From positions 1-64,000 of the forward strand of contig DBDJ01000067.1 of NCBI GenBank assembly GCA_002293525.1: 64,000 bases of DNA. The letters run 5' to 3'. Of the stretch, positions 24,889 through 33,588 are shown in pieces. Position numbers and translations under genes: made by a program. The stretch comes from Lachnospiraceae bacterium UBA935 (GTDB lineage: Bacteria > Bacillota > Clostridia > Lachnospirales > Lachnospiraceae). The number at the start of each line of letters is the position of its first letter. Positions within the stretch are counted from its first letter, which is position 1. The notes below the pieces were generated by a model. The model saw only the letters and a list, made by a program, of their open reading frames with translations, was not told the DNA's origin and did not search any database.

Positions 24889-26724
24889 TCAACCACCGGG
24901 AAAGCCGCCGCCTTGAAAGCCGCCTTCAGGAAAGCCGCCGCCTTGAAAGCCGCCTTCGGAAAAGCCGTCTTCGGGAAAGCCACCTTCGGGAAAGCCACCT
25001 TCCGGAAAGCCACCTTCCGGATAATCTTCTCCAAGCTCGTTCCCCTCCGAATCATTACCTTCTGAAGCATTATCTTCCAAAGCATTCTCCTCAGAAAAAG
25101 TGCCTGTTGCGGTACCATCGGTTCCTTCCGTAACATTCATCACGCTTTCTATATAAATCGTATCACCTTCAGCCAGGCCCGAGATAATTTCTACATTGAT
25201 GCCATCGGAAAAGCCGGTTTCAACTGCTGCCTTTTCTCTGTTTCCCCTATTATCCTTGCGGTATACGTAAGAGATATCATTTTCCGTAAACACTGCTTTC
25301 CGGGAAACATAAAGGACGTTCTCTACTGAGTCAGTCACAAAGGTTACATCGGCAGTCATCCCTCCATACAGCCTGGCGGTATCCCCTTCCACATGAATGG
25401 TAACCGGATAACTGATGGTGGCATATTCAGAAGATGCCGCGGCAGTAATGCTGGCAACCGTACCCTGATAGACGCTATCCGGTTCGGCTGTAAAGGCCAG
25501 TTCTACAGTGCTTCCGACCTTTACTGCTACAATATCTTCCTCCGATATATGGATGGTAACGGTATAATCGTCGGCCTGGGTGTAGGTCAGCATGGCACCT
25601 GTATTGACCAGCTGATCCTCCGCACTGTAGGCAATATCCAGAACCAGGCCGTCTGCTTCGGCATAAATCACATTATCGGTACCGACGAAGGCTTCAAAGG
25701 CATCATATTTTTCCTGCAGCTCATCGACATCATTCTGGGCTCCGTCCACAGTGTCGGACAGTCCTGCTGTCGAATATTCATATATCTCGCTGGCTAGCTC
25801 ACCAGTCAGGCTGGCATTTTTATAATCAGCGGCAGCCTCGGCATCACTGACTATTTTTTGATTGCTTGCCAAGGTGATTTCCGATTGTATCTGAATGATT
25901 TCTTCCTGATTGTCTGTGATGACATCCCGATATCCCTGAAGCTGTTCCTCCAGCTGCTCGAGACTTGCGCTGGCTGTCTCATAAGCCTCCAGATTGCTGA
26001 CATAGGCGGTAGCATTATGAAAATCAGTTTCCTCATACTTATTCTTGGCCTGGGTATAAGCAGCCTTGGCTTCTTCATAGGAATCCAACAGATCTTCATC
26101 TTCCAGCATCAGCTGGGCCTGACTGATTTCCTGTTCCAGCACTTTAATCTCGGACTCAAGCAAGGCCACGCTGGCACTGTTTCTGGTCAAAGCCGCCTCA
26201 TAATCCGCCGATGCCCGGCTGCCGGTCACAGTATTGGCATCAAGGGTCTGTTGGGCACTGACCAGCGAGGTCTGATAATCGGTCTTGGCTTCCGATAAGG
26301 CAATCTCCGCTTCTGCCAAGGCAGCACCCAGCTTTCGCCTGACTCCTTCTACACTTTCGTCGGTCAGCCGGAACAGAGCATCCCCCTGTTTGATTCTTTG
26401 CCCTTCTACGGCTAAGACTTCCGCCACTTTCAGGTAGCGTGGGTTTTCTTCCTCATCTTCGCTGCTTTCTTCCTCTTCGTCGTCCGACACATTGAGATTT
26501 AAGTCATACCGAACCGAACTTTCTCCCATTAATAGATTGCCGCGTTCCATAATGCCCAACACTAGGTTACCGCGCTTGACCGTCTCTTCTTTATAGACAT
26601 AATTCTCTTGATTTAACATTGGCTCGATAAACACCGTATAACCGGCGGCCATAATCAGCACCAGTACTAAGATTCCGGCTATAATCAGGTTTCGTCTCAG
26701 TTTCTTATCTTTTCTTATCATCAT
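24889..26724 (-). CDS. HlyD/MacA-like adaptor protein 2, with EGGFP-type tail repeats
   Basis: A 611-residue adaptor with the same plan as adaptor 1: N-terminal anchor (about 10-32), lipoyl halves, long coiled coil (about 130-330) and C-terminal barrel (LYGGMTADVTFVTDSVENVLYVSRKAV). An acidic Asp/Glu/Ser run (DEEEESSEDEEENP) lies near residue 85. The C-terminal tail consists of about eight EGGFP/QGGGF units. GAGG is about 11 bases before the start; the next codon is also ATG. Confidence 0.88.
   Translation of the reverse strand: MMIRKDKKLRRNLIIAGILVLVLIMAAGYTVFIEPMLNQENYVYKEETVKRGNLVLGIMERGNLLMGESSVRYDLNLNVSDDEEEESSEDEEENPRYLKVAEVLAVEGQRIKQGDALFRLTDESVEGVRRKLGAALAEAEIALSEAKTDYQTSLVSAQQTLDANTVTGSRASADYEAALTRNSASVALLESEIKVLEQEISQAQLMLEDEDLLDSYEEAKAAYTQAKNKYEETDFHNATAYVSNLEAYETASASLEQLEEQLQGYRDVITDNQEEIIQIQSEITLASNQKIVSDAEAAADYKNASLTGELASEIYEYSTAGLSDTVDGAQNDVDELQEKYDAFEAFVGTDNVIYAEADGLVLDIAYSAEDQLVNTGAMLTYTQADDYTVTIHISEEDIVAVKVGSTVELAFTAEPDSVYQGTVASITAAASSEYATISYPVTIHVEGDTARLYGGMTADVTFVTDSVENVLYVSRKAVFTENDISYVYRKDNRGNREKAAVETGFSDGINVEIISGLAEGDTIYIESVMNVTEGTDGTATGTFSEENALEDNASEGNDSEGNELGEDYPEGGFPEGGFPEGGFPEDGFSEGGFQGGGFPEGGFQGGGFPGG
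24892..25020 (-). repeat. 15-bp tandem repeats encoding the EGGFP tail of adaptor 2
   Basis: About eight diverged copies of a 15-bp unit (plus-strand core GGGAAAGCCACCTTC) occupy the last 130 bp of the gene. All variations keep the frame, giving EGGFP, EDGFS and QGGGF versions. Confidence 0.8.
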
Positions 26725-26808
26725 GTCATCATAATCCTCATCATATATCTTATACCCACTGAATTATTAACAGCTTCTCCATCGAAATCTTAACAAATCA
26801 ATACGCAG

Positions 26809-28599
26809 CTATTGCTGGCCGGCATTGTCTCCGCTTGGCATCTGCGGCTGGCCGGCATTGTCTTCGCTTGGCATCTGCTGTATTCCCTGCCATTGCTCCG
26901 ATGTCATCCCAAAGTGCACATAAGCTGTCAAATTGGATTCCAGCCCGGCAAAATCTCCCTCCAGATTCACCATCACCTGATAAGTTATGGAAGAATTGCT
27001 TTGGCTCTGCGATACCGGATTAATAGAGCGCACATGGCCTTCATAACTGCCATAACCTTCCACCGTCACATAAACTCTGTCGTCTACGGTAATATCTGCG
27101 ATATCTTCCTGACCGACATTGGCCGTTACGGTTACTGTCTCCGGGTCACTGTAGGCCAGCAGCAGACTTTCACCAGACAGATAACTGCCTTTCCGAACCC
27201 CTACCATCACAATATTGCCGGCATTTTCCGTATAGAAATAACCATCAGCGATTATCTGATCAAAAAGAGTCAGGTTCTCCTCTGCCTCATCCTTGTCATC
27301 CGCAAGGGTAGCATAGGTTTCCTCCAGTTTCTGCGAGGTGGTATCGTATACTTGCTGAGCATTTTCATTTTCCGCCATGGTGATATCAAAATCAGCCTGA
27401 TTCGTCAGCGTTGCCTGCTGATATTCGGTTCTGGCCTGCACTAACTGAGCCTCAAGATCCAGAAGCTCACTGTTTGCCCGATCCAGACCGGCCGCCGCCA
27501 CAGCAGAGGCTTCTTGATATTGTTCTAAGGCCTCTTGATAAGCCGCTCCGTTTTCCTGCACCAGTTCGTCCAACAGATTGTATACCGTCATTCTCTCGGC
27601 ATCTTGATTGACCTTGACAGAAGCTCCGGCACTTCCCATTCCCCTGATGGTGCTGCCCGTTCCCCCAGCGGTGTTTCCTGTTCCTCCGCCGTCATTGCCT
27701 GCCCCGGCGTTACCTGCTCCGCCGGCGACATTGTCCGCCCCTGCGACTTCATTTTCTCCTCCGGCGTTGCCTTTTCCTATGGCAGCATTACCGGCCATAT
27801 CACCGCCTGTTCCCCCGGCAGTATTGCCTGTACTTCCTGATTGGACAACATTACCAGAGGCTGAGGAACTGTCTGTACCGACTGTATCTTCCAGCTCTTC
27901 AATATTCCATTCTTCATAAAGCTTCATCTGATAGGTAAAATTATCATAATAGGTATCCTGAAGTTCTTTTACCTTATAGTAAGTATAGTAGTAATTCTCT
28001 TGAACAGAAGCGGTATACTCCTCCACCAGCTCCCGGGCATCTTCTACCTGCTGTTCCAGCTCCGTCACTTTCGCGGCAGCTTCCGCCATCGCTTTGTCAT
28101 ACTCCGACTGGGCATATTTTTGATTGATTCCGGACAATAGCTGTGCCTCAGAAGCATCCAGCAATCCGATCTCATAATCAATCTTTCCCTGTCGGTAGGC
28201 CAGGCCGGTCTCGGTTACTGCATCGTTTAATTCCCTGGAAGCTTCCTTTAGTGTATCTTCCGATACTTTGAAGACCTTGGTGTCTTCTGCGACCTGATCC
28301 CCTGTCGAAAGATAGCTTTCTTCCACGTACAAGGCGGTTTCTAAAAAATCCAGCTCATACATTTCATCCTGCATCGCCACGCTGGTCAGTCCGCTGGCAG
28401 TGATGACACCTTCCAGGTTCATTCCGCCAAAAGCACGCTCCGGAAAAGCTTGCTCCGTTTCCTGTTTAAAAATCCCCATCTGCCACAATACTGTTCCTGC
28501 GATTGCCAGTAACGCCACCAGTATTACGGCCGCGACAATGACTTTTACTCGTTTATTTCTTGTGTTTTTTGTTTCTGGAAGTGAGTTAGTCGATTCCAT
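26809..28599 (-). CDS. HlyD/MacA-like adaptor protein 3, with Gly/Asn-rich insertion
   Basis: A 596-residue adaptor and the first gene of the exporter operon. Start MESTNSLPET at 28599 follows AGGAGGTC. A single anchor (VIVAAVILVALLAIAGTVL, about 18-37) is followed by a lipoyl half, a coiled-coil region, a 90-residue Gly/Asn/Ala-rich insertion (about 245-330, with repeats such as GAGNDGGGTGNTAGGTG) and a second coil and barrel. The C-terminal end repeats MPSxDNAGQ twice. It is the third adaptor for a single MacB-type pump, suggesting hetero-oligomeric adaptors or separate substrates. Confidence 0.85.
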   Translation of the reverse strand: MESTNSLPETKNTRNKRVKVIVAAVILVALLAIAGTVLWQMGIFKQETEQAFPERAFGGMNLEGVITASGLTSVAMQDEMYELDFLETALYVEESYLSTGDQVAEDTKVFKVSEDTLKEASRELNDAVTETGLAYRQGKIDYEIGLLDASEAQLLSGINQKYAQSEYDKAMAEAAAKVTELEQQVEDARELVEEYTASVQENYYYTYYKVKELQDTYYDNFTYQMKLYEEWNIEELEDTVGTDSSSASGNVVQSGSTGNTAGGTGGDMAGNAAIGKGNAGGENEVAGADNVAGGAGNAGAGNDGGGTGNTAGGTGSTIRGMGSAGASVKVNQDAERMTVYNLLDELVQENGAAYQEALEQYQEASAVAAAGLDRANSELLDLEAQLVQARTEYQQATLTNQADFDITMAENENAQQVYDTTSQKLEETYATLADDKDEAEENLTLFDQIIADGYFYTENAGNIVMVGVRKGSYLSGESLLLAYSDPETVTVTANVGQEDIADITVDDRVYVTVEGYGSYEGHVRSINPVSQSQSNSSITYQVMVNLEGDFAGLESNLTAYVHFGMTSEQWQGIQQMPSEDNAGQPQMPSGDNAGQQ

Positions 28600-28931
28600 T
28601 TGACCTCCTGCCGCCTCATAGCTCTTTACTATTATCTTCAAAATCCGCGATATTAACATAATTGAATATAAGCTGTGAAGCTTAAAAAAACCTTGAAACT
28701 ATCATTTTTAAATGTGAAAAAAGTGTGTAAAGAAATTCTAAAGCCGTTCATTGAACGGATTGTTTGTGCCGCATAGCGGCATGTTTGGAAGTGTGAAGCA
28801 GTGAAAAGATGAATCAATATTTCAAGATTACTTAAAGGTTTTTAAGATAGGGTTATATTATAATGCTATAATTGTTATAATTCATATAGTAATATGCCTA
28901 TACGTCATGATGTTCTTATGGAGGAAACGGT
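28600..28931. promoter_or_regulatory. Divergent intergenic region with two perfect palindromes
   Basis: 332 bp between the adaptor operon (minus) and the regulator-kinase genes (plus). It holds CCGTTCA-T-TGAACGG (28744-28758) and TGCCGC-ATA-GCGGCA (28767-28781), only 8 bp apart, and several AT-rich -10-like strings near 28855-28890. The palindromes are candidates for a shared operator or a repeat element. No gene was found. Confidence 0.45.
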
Positions 28932-29606
28932 ATGAAAATATTGATTGTTGAGGACGAAAGACAGCTTTCCGATGTGCTGACGGTACTCTTAAAGCAGAAT
29001 CTTCATGTCACCGATGCTGTCTATAACGGCATAGATGCGGAGGATTACGCCATGACCGGCGTATATGACGCGATTATTCTTGATGTCATGCTTCCAGGCA
29101 AGAACGGAATCGAGGTGCTGCGCTCCCTGCGCCAGCAAGGAAATAATACACCGGTATTGCTACTGACTGCCAAGGCTGACATCGAAGACCGCATCCTGGG
29201 ACTGGATACCGGTGCGGATGATTATCTCACCAAGCCCTTTTCAACCGGCGAGCTATTGGCCAGGCTGCGGTCGATCACCCGGCGCGGCAATGAATATCTG
29301 GGCGATGCCCTGCAGGCAGGCAATACCGTTCTGGATAAGAATACCCATCAACTCGGCACTGGCAAGGAAACTGTGACTCTTTCCGTCAAGGAATATCAGA
29401 TTATGGAAATGCTACTGGTAAACAGCCGCCAGATCATCCCGAAGGAGCGGTTTGTGGAAAAAATATGGGGGTTTGACAGCGAAGCGGAGTATAATAATAT
29501 CGAAGTTTATATTTCCTTTGTCCGCAAGAAACTCCTTGCTATCGGTTCCGACCTGCAGATCAAGGCTGTCCGCAATGTCGGTTATTCCTTGGAGGTGGGC
29601 GTATGA
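28932..29606 (+). CDS. OmpR/PhoB-type response regulator
   Basis: A 224-residue transcription regulator. Receiver domain with acidic pocket EDE near 7-9, phosphoacceptor Asp51 in IILDVMLPGKNG and conserved Lys in TKPF. C-terminal winged helix contains VTLSVKEYQIMEMLLVN and NNIEVYISFVRKKL. TATGGAGG lies 8 bases before the ATG. It overlaps the kinase gene by 4 bp. Divergent from the adaptor-MacB operon, which it probably regulates. Confidence 0.95.
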   Translation: MKILIVEDERQLSDVLTVLLKQNLHVTDAVYNGIDAEDYAMTGVYDAIILDVMLPGKNGIEVLRSLRQQGNNTPVLLLTAKADIEDRILGLDTGADDYLTKPFSTGELLARLRSITRRGNEYLGDALQAGNTVLDKNTHQLGTGKETVTLSVKEYQIMEMLLVNSRQIIPKERFVEKIWGFDSEAEYNNIEVYISFVRKKLLAIGSDLQIKAVRNVGYSLEVGV

Positions 29607-30943
29607 TCAAACAGCTTACCGTCAAGATCGTCGCGGTTGTTCTGGGAAGTTTATTCCTGGTTTTTGCCGCTATGCTTTTAGTTTTAAATCTTTCGGTCCA
29701 CTCAGCTTCGGTCAAAAGAGCAGAAGAAATCATGCTGTCGATCGTAGACAATGACGGCTTTTTGCTGCCACCGCAAGGCCGGCCGACAGATTGGCCGGAA
29801 GATTTGCCGGCAGACCGGCCGGAAGATTTGCCGGCAGACCGGCTGGAAGACTTCCCGCCGGCCAGTGTCTTTGGGGAACCCGACATGATGCGGGCCGGAC
29901 ATTTATTTTATGCCAAATTAGGCCAAAACGGCGAGCTGTTGGAACTGAATCTGGATATGATGTTCGACTTTACCGCTGCTGATGCGCAGGATTTCCTGAC
30001 CCAGGCTCTGGATTCCGGCAAAGCAAAGGGCGATATCGGCAGCTTTCATTTTATGGCGGCAGACAAGCCGTATGGACAGATCGCAGTATTTACCGAGCGC
30101 AGCATTGAAATGCGGCTGCTGGATCATTTGACACGGACCTCGCTCTGGGCCGCAGGGATTACCGCCATTATCCTGGCGTTTGTGGCTACATTGCTGGCAC
30201 AATGGATGGCCGCACCGATAAAATCTGCGTTTGACAGGCAGCGGCGTTTTATTTCGGATGCCAGCCATGAATTAAAAACCCCGCTGACCGTCATCAGTGC
30301 CAACGTGGACGTGCTGCAGCATGAAAGCGGGGACAACATCCGGCTTTTTCATATCAAATCACAGGTGGAGCGAATGAGCGGGCTGGTTCAGAGCCTGCTG
30401 ACCCTGGCCAGAACTGACGAAAGGCCGACGGCTATCATCTTTGACGAATTTAACTTGAGTACTGCTATATTGAACGCAGTCCTCGAATTTGAAAGCCGCG
30501 CTTTTGAAGAGGGAAAACAGTATTCCTATGACGTTACCGAGAATTTGGTGTATTGCGGCGATGAGAAAAAGATAAAACAGCTAGTCGGCATCCTGATTGA
30601 CAACGCCATCCGCTATTCTGGCATCAGCGGACTGATCAAAGTATCGCTCCTTCCGGAAAGCGGCCGCATGTCCCGGACTAAGCGATTGCGGTTCCGGCGT
30701 GGATCTCGGAACACTAACAGCCGCCTGTATCTCTCCGTCTATAACACAGGAACCGGTGTCGCTGATGAGGAACAGGATAAGATATTTGAACGCTTTTACC
30801 GCAGTGACGAATCCCGTTCCCGCGAAACCGGCGGTTACGGGATCGGGCTTTCCATTGCCAAAGCCATTGTTGCCGCTCATAAAGGAAAAATAACGATTGC
30901 CGGCGAATATGGTCAATGGGTGCGGTTCGATGTTTTATTGTGA
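29603..30943 (+). CDS. Sensor histidine kinase with repeat-bearing sensor loop
   Basis: A 446-residue kinase with transmembrane segments at about 8-30 and 180-202 bounding an external loop. The loop begins with two and a half PEDLPADR units encoded by a 24-bp tandem repeat (29794-29860). HisKA has His222 in SDASHELKTPLTV; the ATPase domain has N-box VGILIDNAIRYS and GGYGIGLSIAKAIV. No clear HAMP domain is seen. Partner of the OmpR-type regulator, probably controlling the MacAB-like exporter. Confidence 0.93.
   Translation: MIKQLTVKIVAVVLGSLFLVFAAMLLVLNLSVHSASVKRAEEIMLSIVDNDGFLLPPQGRPTDWPEDLPADRPEDLPADRLEDFPPASVFGEPDMMRAGHLFYAKLGQNGELLELNLDMMFDFTAADAQDFLTQALDSGKAKGDIGSFHFMAADKPYGQIAVFTERSIEMRLLDHLTRTSLWAAGITAIILAFVATLLAQWMAAPIKSAFDRQRRFISDASHELKTPLTVISANVDVLQHESGDNIRLFHIKSQVERMSGLVQSLLTLARTDERPTAIIFDEFNLSTAILNAVLEFESRAFEEGKQYSYDVTENLVYCGDEKKIKQLVGILIDNAIRYSGISGLIKVSLLPESGRMSRTKRLRFRRGSRNTNSRLYLSVYNTGTGVADEEQDKIFERFYRSDESRSRETGGYGIGLSIAKAIVAAHKGKITIAGEYGQWVRFDVLL
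29794..29860 (+). repeat. 24-bp tandem repeat in the kinase sensor loop
   Basis: Two identical 24-bp copies (29794-29817, 29818-29841) and a diverged third encode PEDLPADR. It is frame-preserving and located in the predicted extracytoplasmic loop just after the first membrane helix. Confidence 0.8.
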
Positions 30944-31093
30944 TTGCGCCAACGCAAAGAGCTTACCGGCAAAGTAAAGCGGGATATTGGTAATCGACCC
31001 GTTACGTACATACTCATTGGTACTAAAACGGACCGCGGTTGCCGGACGGTGTTTCTCAATATAGCTTTTGAAACTGACAACGACAATCAGATA
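30935..31093 (-). pseudogene. C-terminal remnant of an AAA/DUF4143-type ATPase
   Basis: An open stretch of about 52 codons downstream of the Cro/CI gene reads SFKSYIEKHRPATAVRFS and NGSITNIPLYFAGKL. This resembles the C-terminal end of DUF4143 AAA-family proteins (K-S-Y-x-E-K followed by N-I-P-L-Y; recalled, not searched). There is no start codon or ATPase domain; the frame runs into the regulator gene on one side and overlaps the kinase stop by 9 bp on the other. Probably a leftover of a larger gene. Confidence 0.42.
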
Positions 31094-31097
31094 TTTC

Positions 31098-31529
31098 TTA
31101 TAATGTTCCAACATCCGTCCGTGAAATGCCGACATTTTCCGCCTTTTCTGATTTTCTTTTTTTTCGTCCAGATGGCTTGTCATTATTATGGAAAGACAGC
31201 ATCAATTCTATGTGTTCCGTGAGTCTGTTGTTATCTTCACTTAACCGAAATTCAGAAATCAGCTTTGTCATTGGCAGAGTACTAATGATTTCATATGTTT
31301 CCTTGTCAATTGCCACCTTGCTCTTGACTGTCCGGTTTTCCTCACGGTTCAATAGGTAATCAACCGTTACATTAAAATAAGTTGCTATTTTAATTAATTT
31401 TTCGTGCTTCGGTCGGCATTTTCCGCTTTTCCAGACTGAAAAAGTGGAAGGATGGATTCCGGTAGCTTTGGAAACAGCGGCGGCTCTTACACCTTTTTTC
31501 TTTAACAATTCTTCAAATATTTCGTACAT
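31098..31529 (-). CDS. Cro/CI-family (XRE) transcriptional regulator 1
   Basis: A 143-residue protein. HTH_3 domain at about 3-62 with VSKATGIHPSTFSVWKSGK as the recognition region, then NVTVDYLLNREEN typical of SinR/Xre-like regulators. GGAGGAGGG precedes the ATG. It is a close paralogue of the next gene over the first 60 residues. Its C-terminus carries about 27 extra residues (GRKKRKSEKAEN...) that run into the DUF4143-like remnant, so the 3' end may be recombinant. Confidence 0.9.
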   Translation of the reverse strand: MYEIFEELLKKKGVRAAAVSKATGIHPSTFSVWKSGKCRPKHEKLIKIATYFNVTVDYLLNREENRTVKSKVAIDKETYEIISTLPMTKLISEFRLSEDNNRLTEHIELMLSFHNNDKPSGRKKRKSEKAENVGISRTDVGTL

Positions 31530-31674
31530 GATTACCCTCCTCCTTCATTATCATGGGTTCAATAAGTGCTTTACAATAATATAATTAAACAATAGTATTA
31601 ATTAGTGGATTTTATTTTACCGAAGTTTTATTAAGTATAACGCAAAATAATTAATATGTCAAATGTTGTAATAA
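31530..31674. other. AT-rich upstream region of XRE regulator 1
   Basis: Contains an imperfect dyad TAATTAA-N9-TTAATTA around 31580-31602 that may be an autoregulatory operator. No gene is seen. Confidence 0.3.
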
Positions 31675-31908
31675 TCTCTGTATTCCGACCGTGTCGATAA
31701 AGAGCTTAAAATACATTATGACGGTGGTGATTCTGAAACTTACGCAAAAACTTATGTAAGTGGAAATAGGGTAATTAAATTAGGATATATCCGATGATGT
31801 AATAATCAATTGAATATATCCTACATTGACAGGTCACATATATATTATCGAGAATATATCAGAACTTATGGTTTACCATTAGATTTTGCCTATTCTGTCA
31901 TTTATTAA
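31675..31908 (+). pseudogene. Decayed 3' gene fragment with in-frame TGA
   Basis: A plus-strand frame without a start codon reads LYSDRVDKELKIHYDGG through GNRVIKLGYIR, meets a TGA at 31795-31797, and continues in the same frame with YIDRSHIYYREYIRTYGLPL to the TAA at 31906-31908. Composition and continuity across the stop suggest a 5'-truncated, decaying gene of unknown family. It overlaps the end of the next XRE gene by 11 bp. Confidence 0.35.
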
Positions 31909-32245
31909 AGTCCACGATCGATTCAATATAGTCAGAAAGCCTTCTGTTATCTCTTCCGGCCTTATATTCCGTAATCAGCCTCTGAAGCGGTTTCATGTTG
32001 ATAATATCATTCGTCTCCCGATCAATAACAACCATGCCGTCTTCAACGTGATTTTCTTCCCGGTTTAGCAAATAATCGACTGTAACCTCAAAATAAGCGG
32101 CTATCTTAACCAGTTTTGCCTGTTTCGGCCGACTTTTACCGCTTTTCCAGTCGGAGAATGTAGACGGATGTATACCGGTAGCTTTCGAAACATCGGCTGG
32201 CCTGACACCTTTTTTCATTAGCAGTTCCAAAAAAATTTCATACAT
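31898..32245 (-). CDS. Cro/CI-family (XRE) transcriptional regulator 2
   Basis: A 115-residue paralogue of regulator 1 (MYEIFLELLMKKGVRPADVS; GIHPSTFSDWKSGK; EVTVDYLLNREEN). HTH_3 is at about 3-62; the C-terminal 50 residues may mediate dimerisation. Ribosome site GGATGTAGG. A 23-bp near-palindrome upstream (32365-32387) is a candidate operator. The target genes are not evident; the two regulators look like a duplicated stand-alone cassette in a degraded region. Confidence 0.88.
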   Translation of the reverse strand: MYEIFLELLMKKGVRPADVSKATGIHPSTFSDWKSGKSRPKQAKLVKIAAYFEVTVDYLLNREENHVEDGMVVIDRETNDIINMKPLQRLITEYKAGRDNRRLSDYIESIVDFNK

Positions 32246-32364
32246 AATTATACCTACATCCTTCTCTCGTTCTTTACGAGAAAATCAGCCGATATTTCTG
32301 TCACAAAGCCAGTTACGGCAGTTGTAGACAGAAAAATCCCTATCATTAGTTGTAATTTAAAAAA

Positions 32365-32387
32365 GTTAATATTGTATAAATATTAAC
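32365..32387. promoter_or_regulatory. Palindromic operator candidate upstream of XRE 2
   Basis: Perfect 9-bp arms GTTAATATT and AATATTAAC with a 5-bp centre (GTATA), about 120 bp upstream of the XRE gene. The minus strand centre contains TATACAAT, a -10-like string. The size suits a Cro/CI dimer. The rest of the 337-bp intergenic region (32246-32582) holds a short TCTCGT/ACGAGA hairpin near 32265 and no gene. Confidence 0.4.
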
Positions 32388-32582
32388 AAATATCATGTAT
32401 AATGTCTATAGTTTTCCAAAAACAGACATTTTATGACCAAAAATTGCAGATTTTTGTTATCTGAGTGCCATCTGCATCTATTTTTTTCACTTTTTTCCAA
32501 GGGATTTTCAGATTTTGTTCTTAATTGTCTTCAGTATTAACTGTTATCATAAGAAAATATGAACGATGGCGGCTGGCAAGCT

Positions 32583-33530
32583 TCACTTCAATGAAATCGT
32601 CGGATCCACCATCGCATATAAGATGTCCGTAATCAGATTCCCGATCAGTACGACCACCGCCGACAGCAAGCACACGCCCATAATTACCGGATAGTCCCTG
32701 CTGGTAATCGCACTCATCGTCATTAATCCCAGCCCCGGCCAGGAAAAAACCTGTTCGATTATAACAGCGCCGCCGAACAGAACCGGAATCTCCATCCCGA
32801 TTACCGTAACAATCGGTACCAGCGCATTACGCAGGGCATGCTTGTTGATTACAAGGAACCGCCCGATTCCCTTGGCTCTGGCGGTACGAAGATAGTCCTG
32901 CTGCAGGATTTCCAGCACCGCGCTTCTGATATAGCGGATGTTTTTTCCGGCCATCGAAAAGGACAGCACCAGGACTGGCATGACCATGTGGGCCGCCACA
33001 TCGGCAAAGCCGCCTCCGGACCCTAAAGTCTCCATCCCGCTTGAGGGCAGCCAGCCCAGTTTAATGGTAAACAGGTAGATCAGCAGCAGGGAAAGGAAAA
33101 AGCTGGGGATGCTGCTTCCTAAAAAAGATGCCGTCACTACCGCATAATCGCCTTTGGAATATTGATTAATGGCACTATATATTCCCGCCGGAACGGCAAT
33201 AAGCAGACTGACCAGCAAAGATACGCCCATCAAAAGCAGCGTAGGGCCGATATGGGTGCTGATCATCCGGCTTACCGACTGATAGTTATGTACGGAGTAA
33301 CCCATATTCCCTCTCAACAGTTCGCCGAGCCAGACAAAATACTGTACAAAAAACGGCTGATCAAGACCTAAGGCGATTCGCCTTGCTTCTACAGCTGCTT
33401 CCGATATCCTCGGCCCTTGAAGCATTTCTAAGGGACTGCCTGCTAAGCACATTATGGCATAATCAATAATGGTTATTCCGATCAATACCGGAATGGCTAT
33501 TAAAATACGTTTGATAATATACTTTGCCAT
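32583..33530 (-). CDS. dppB: Dipeptide/nickel-type ABC transporter permease (DppB family)
   Basis: A 315-residue inner-membrane permease with six transmembrane helices. The N-terminus MAKYIIKRILIAIPVLIGIT and the EAA loop (DYLRTARAKGIGRFLVINKHALRNALVPI) are hallmarks of DppB/OppB/NikB. It is the last gene of a four-gene operon (binding protein, two ATPases, permease), an unusual order. No DppC-type partner follows: the next 337 bp are non-coding and then come XRE genes. Confidence 0.94.
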   Translation of the reverse strand: MAKYIIKRILIAIPVLIGITIIDYAIMCLAGSPLEMLQGPRISEAAVEARRIALGLDQPFFVQYFVWLGELLRGNMGYSVHNYQSVSRMISTHIGPTLLLMGVSLLVSLLIAVPAGIYSAINQYSKGDYAVVTASFLGSSIPSFFLSLLLIYLFTIKLGWLPSSGMETLGSGGGFADVAAHMVMPVLVLSFSMAGKNIRYIRSAVLEILQQDYLRTARAKGIGRFLVINKHALRNALVPIVTVIGMEIPVLFGGAVIIEQVFSWPGLGLMTMSAITSRDYPVIMGVCLLSAVVVLIGNLITDILYAMVDPTISLK

Positions 33531-33588
33531 TACTCGCTCCTTTAATATATGTAATCACGCAAACATACACCATCTACACAAACATATC

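Noticed and set aside
24892..25020. Tandem repeats considered as a CRISPR array
   Set aside because: Repeats are contiguous 15-bp coding units without spacers and keep the reading frame of the adaptor gene.
31795..31797. In-frame TGA as selenocysteine codon
   Set aside because: The frame lacks a start codon, no SECIS-like hairpin was evident right after the TGA, and the context is a decayed region; a pseudogene stop is simpler.
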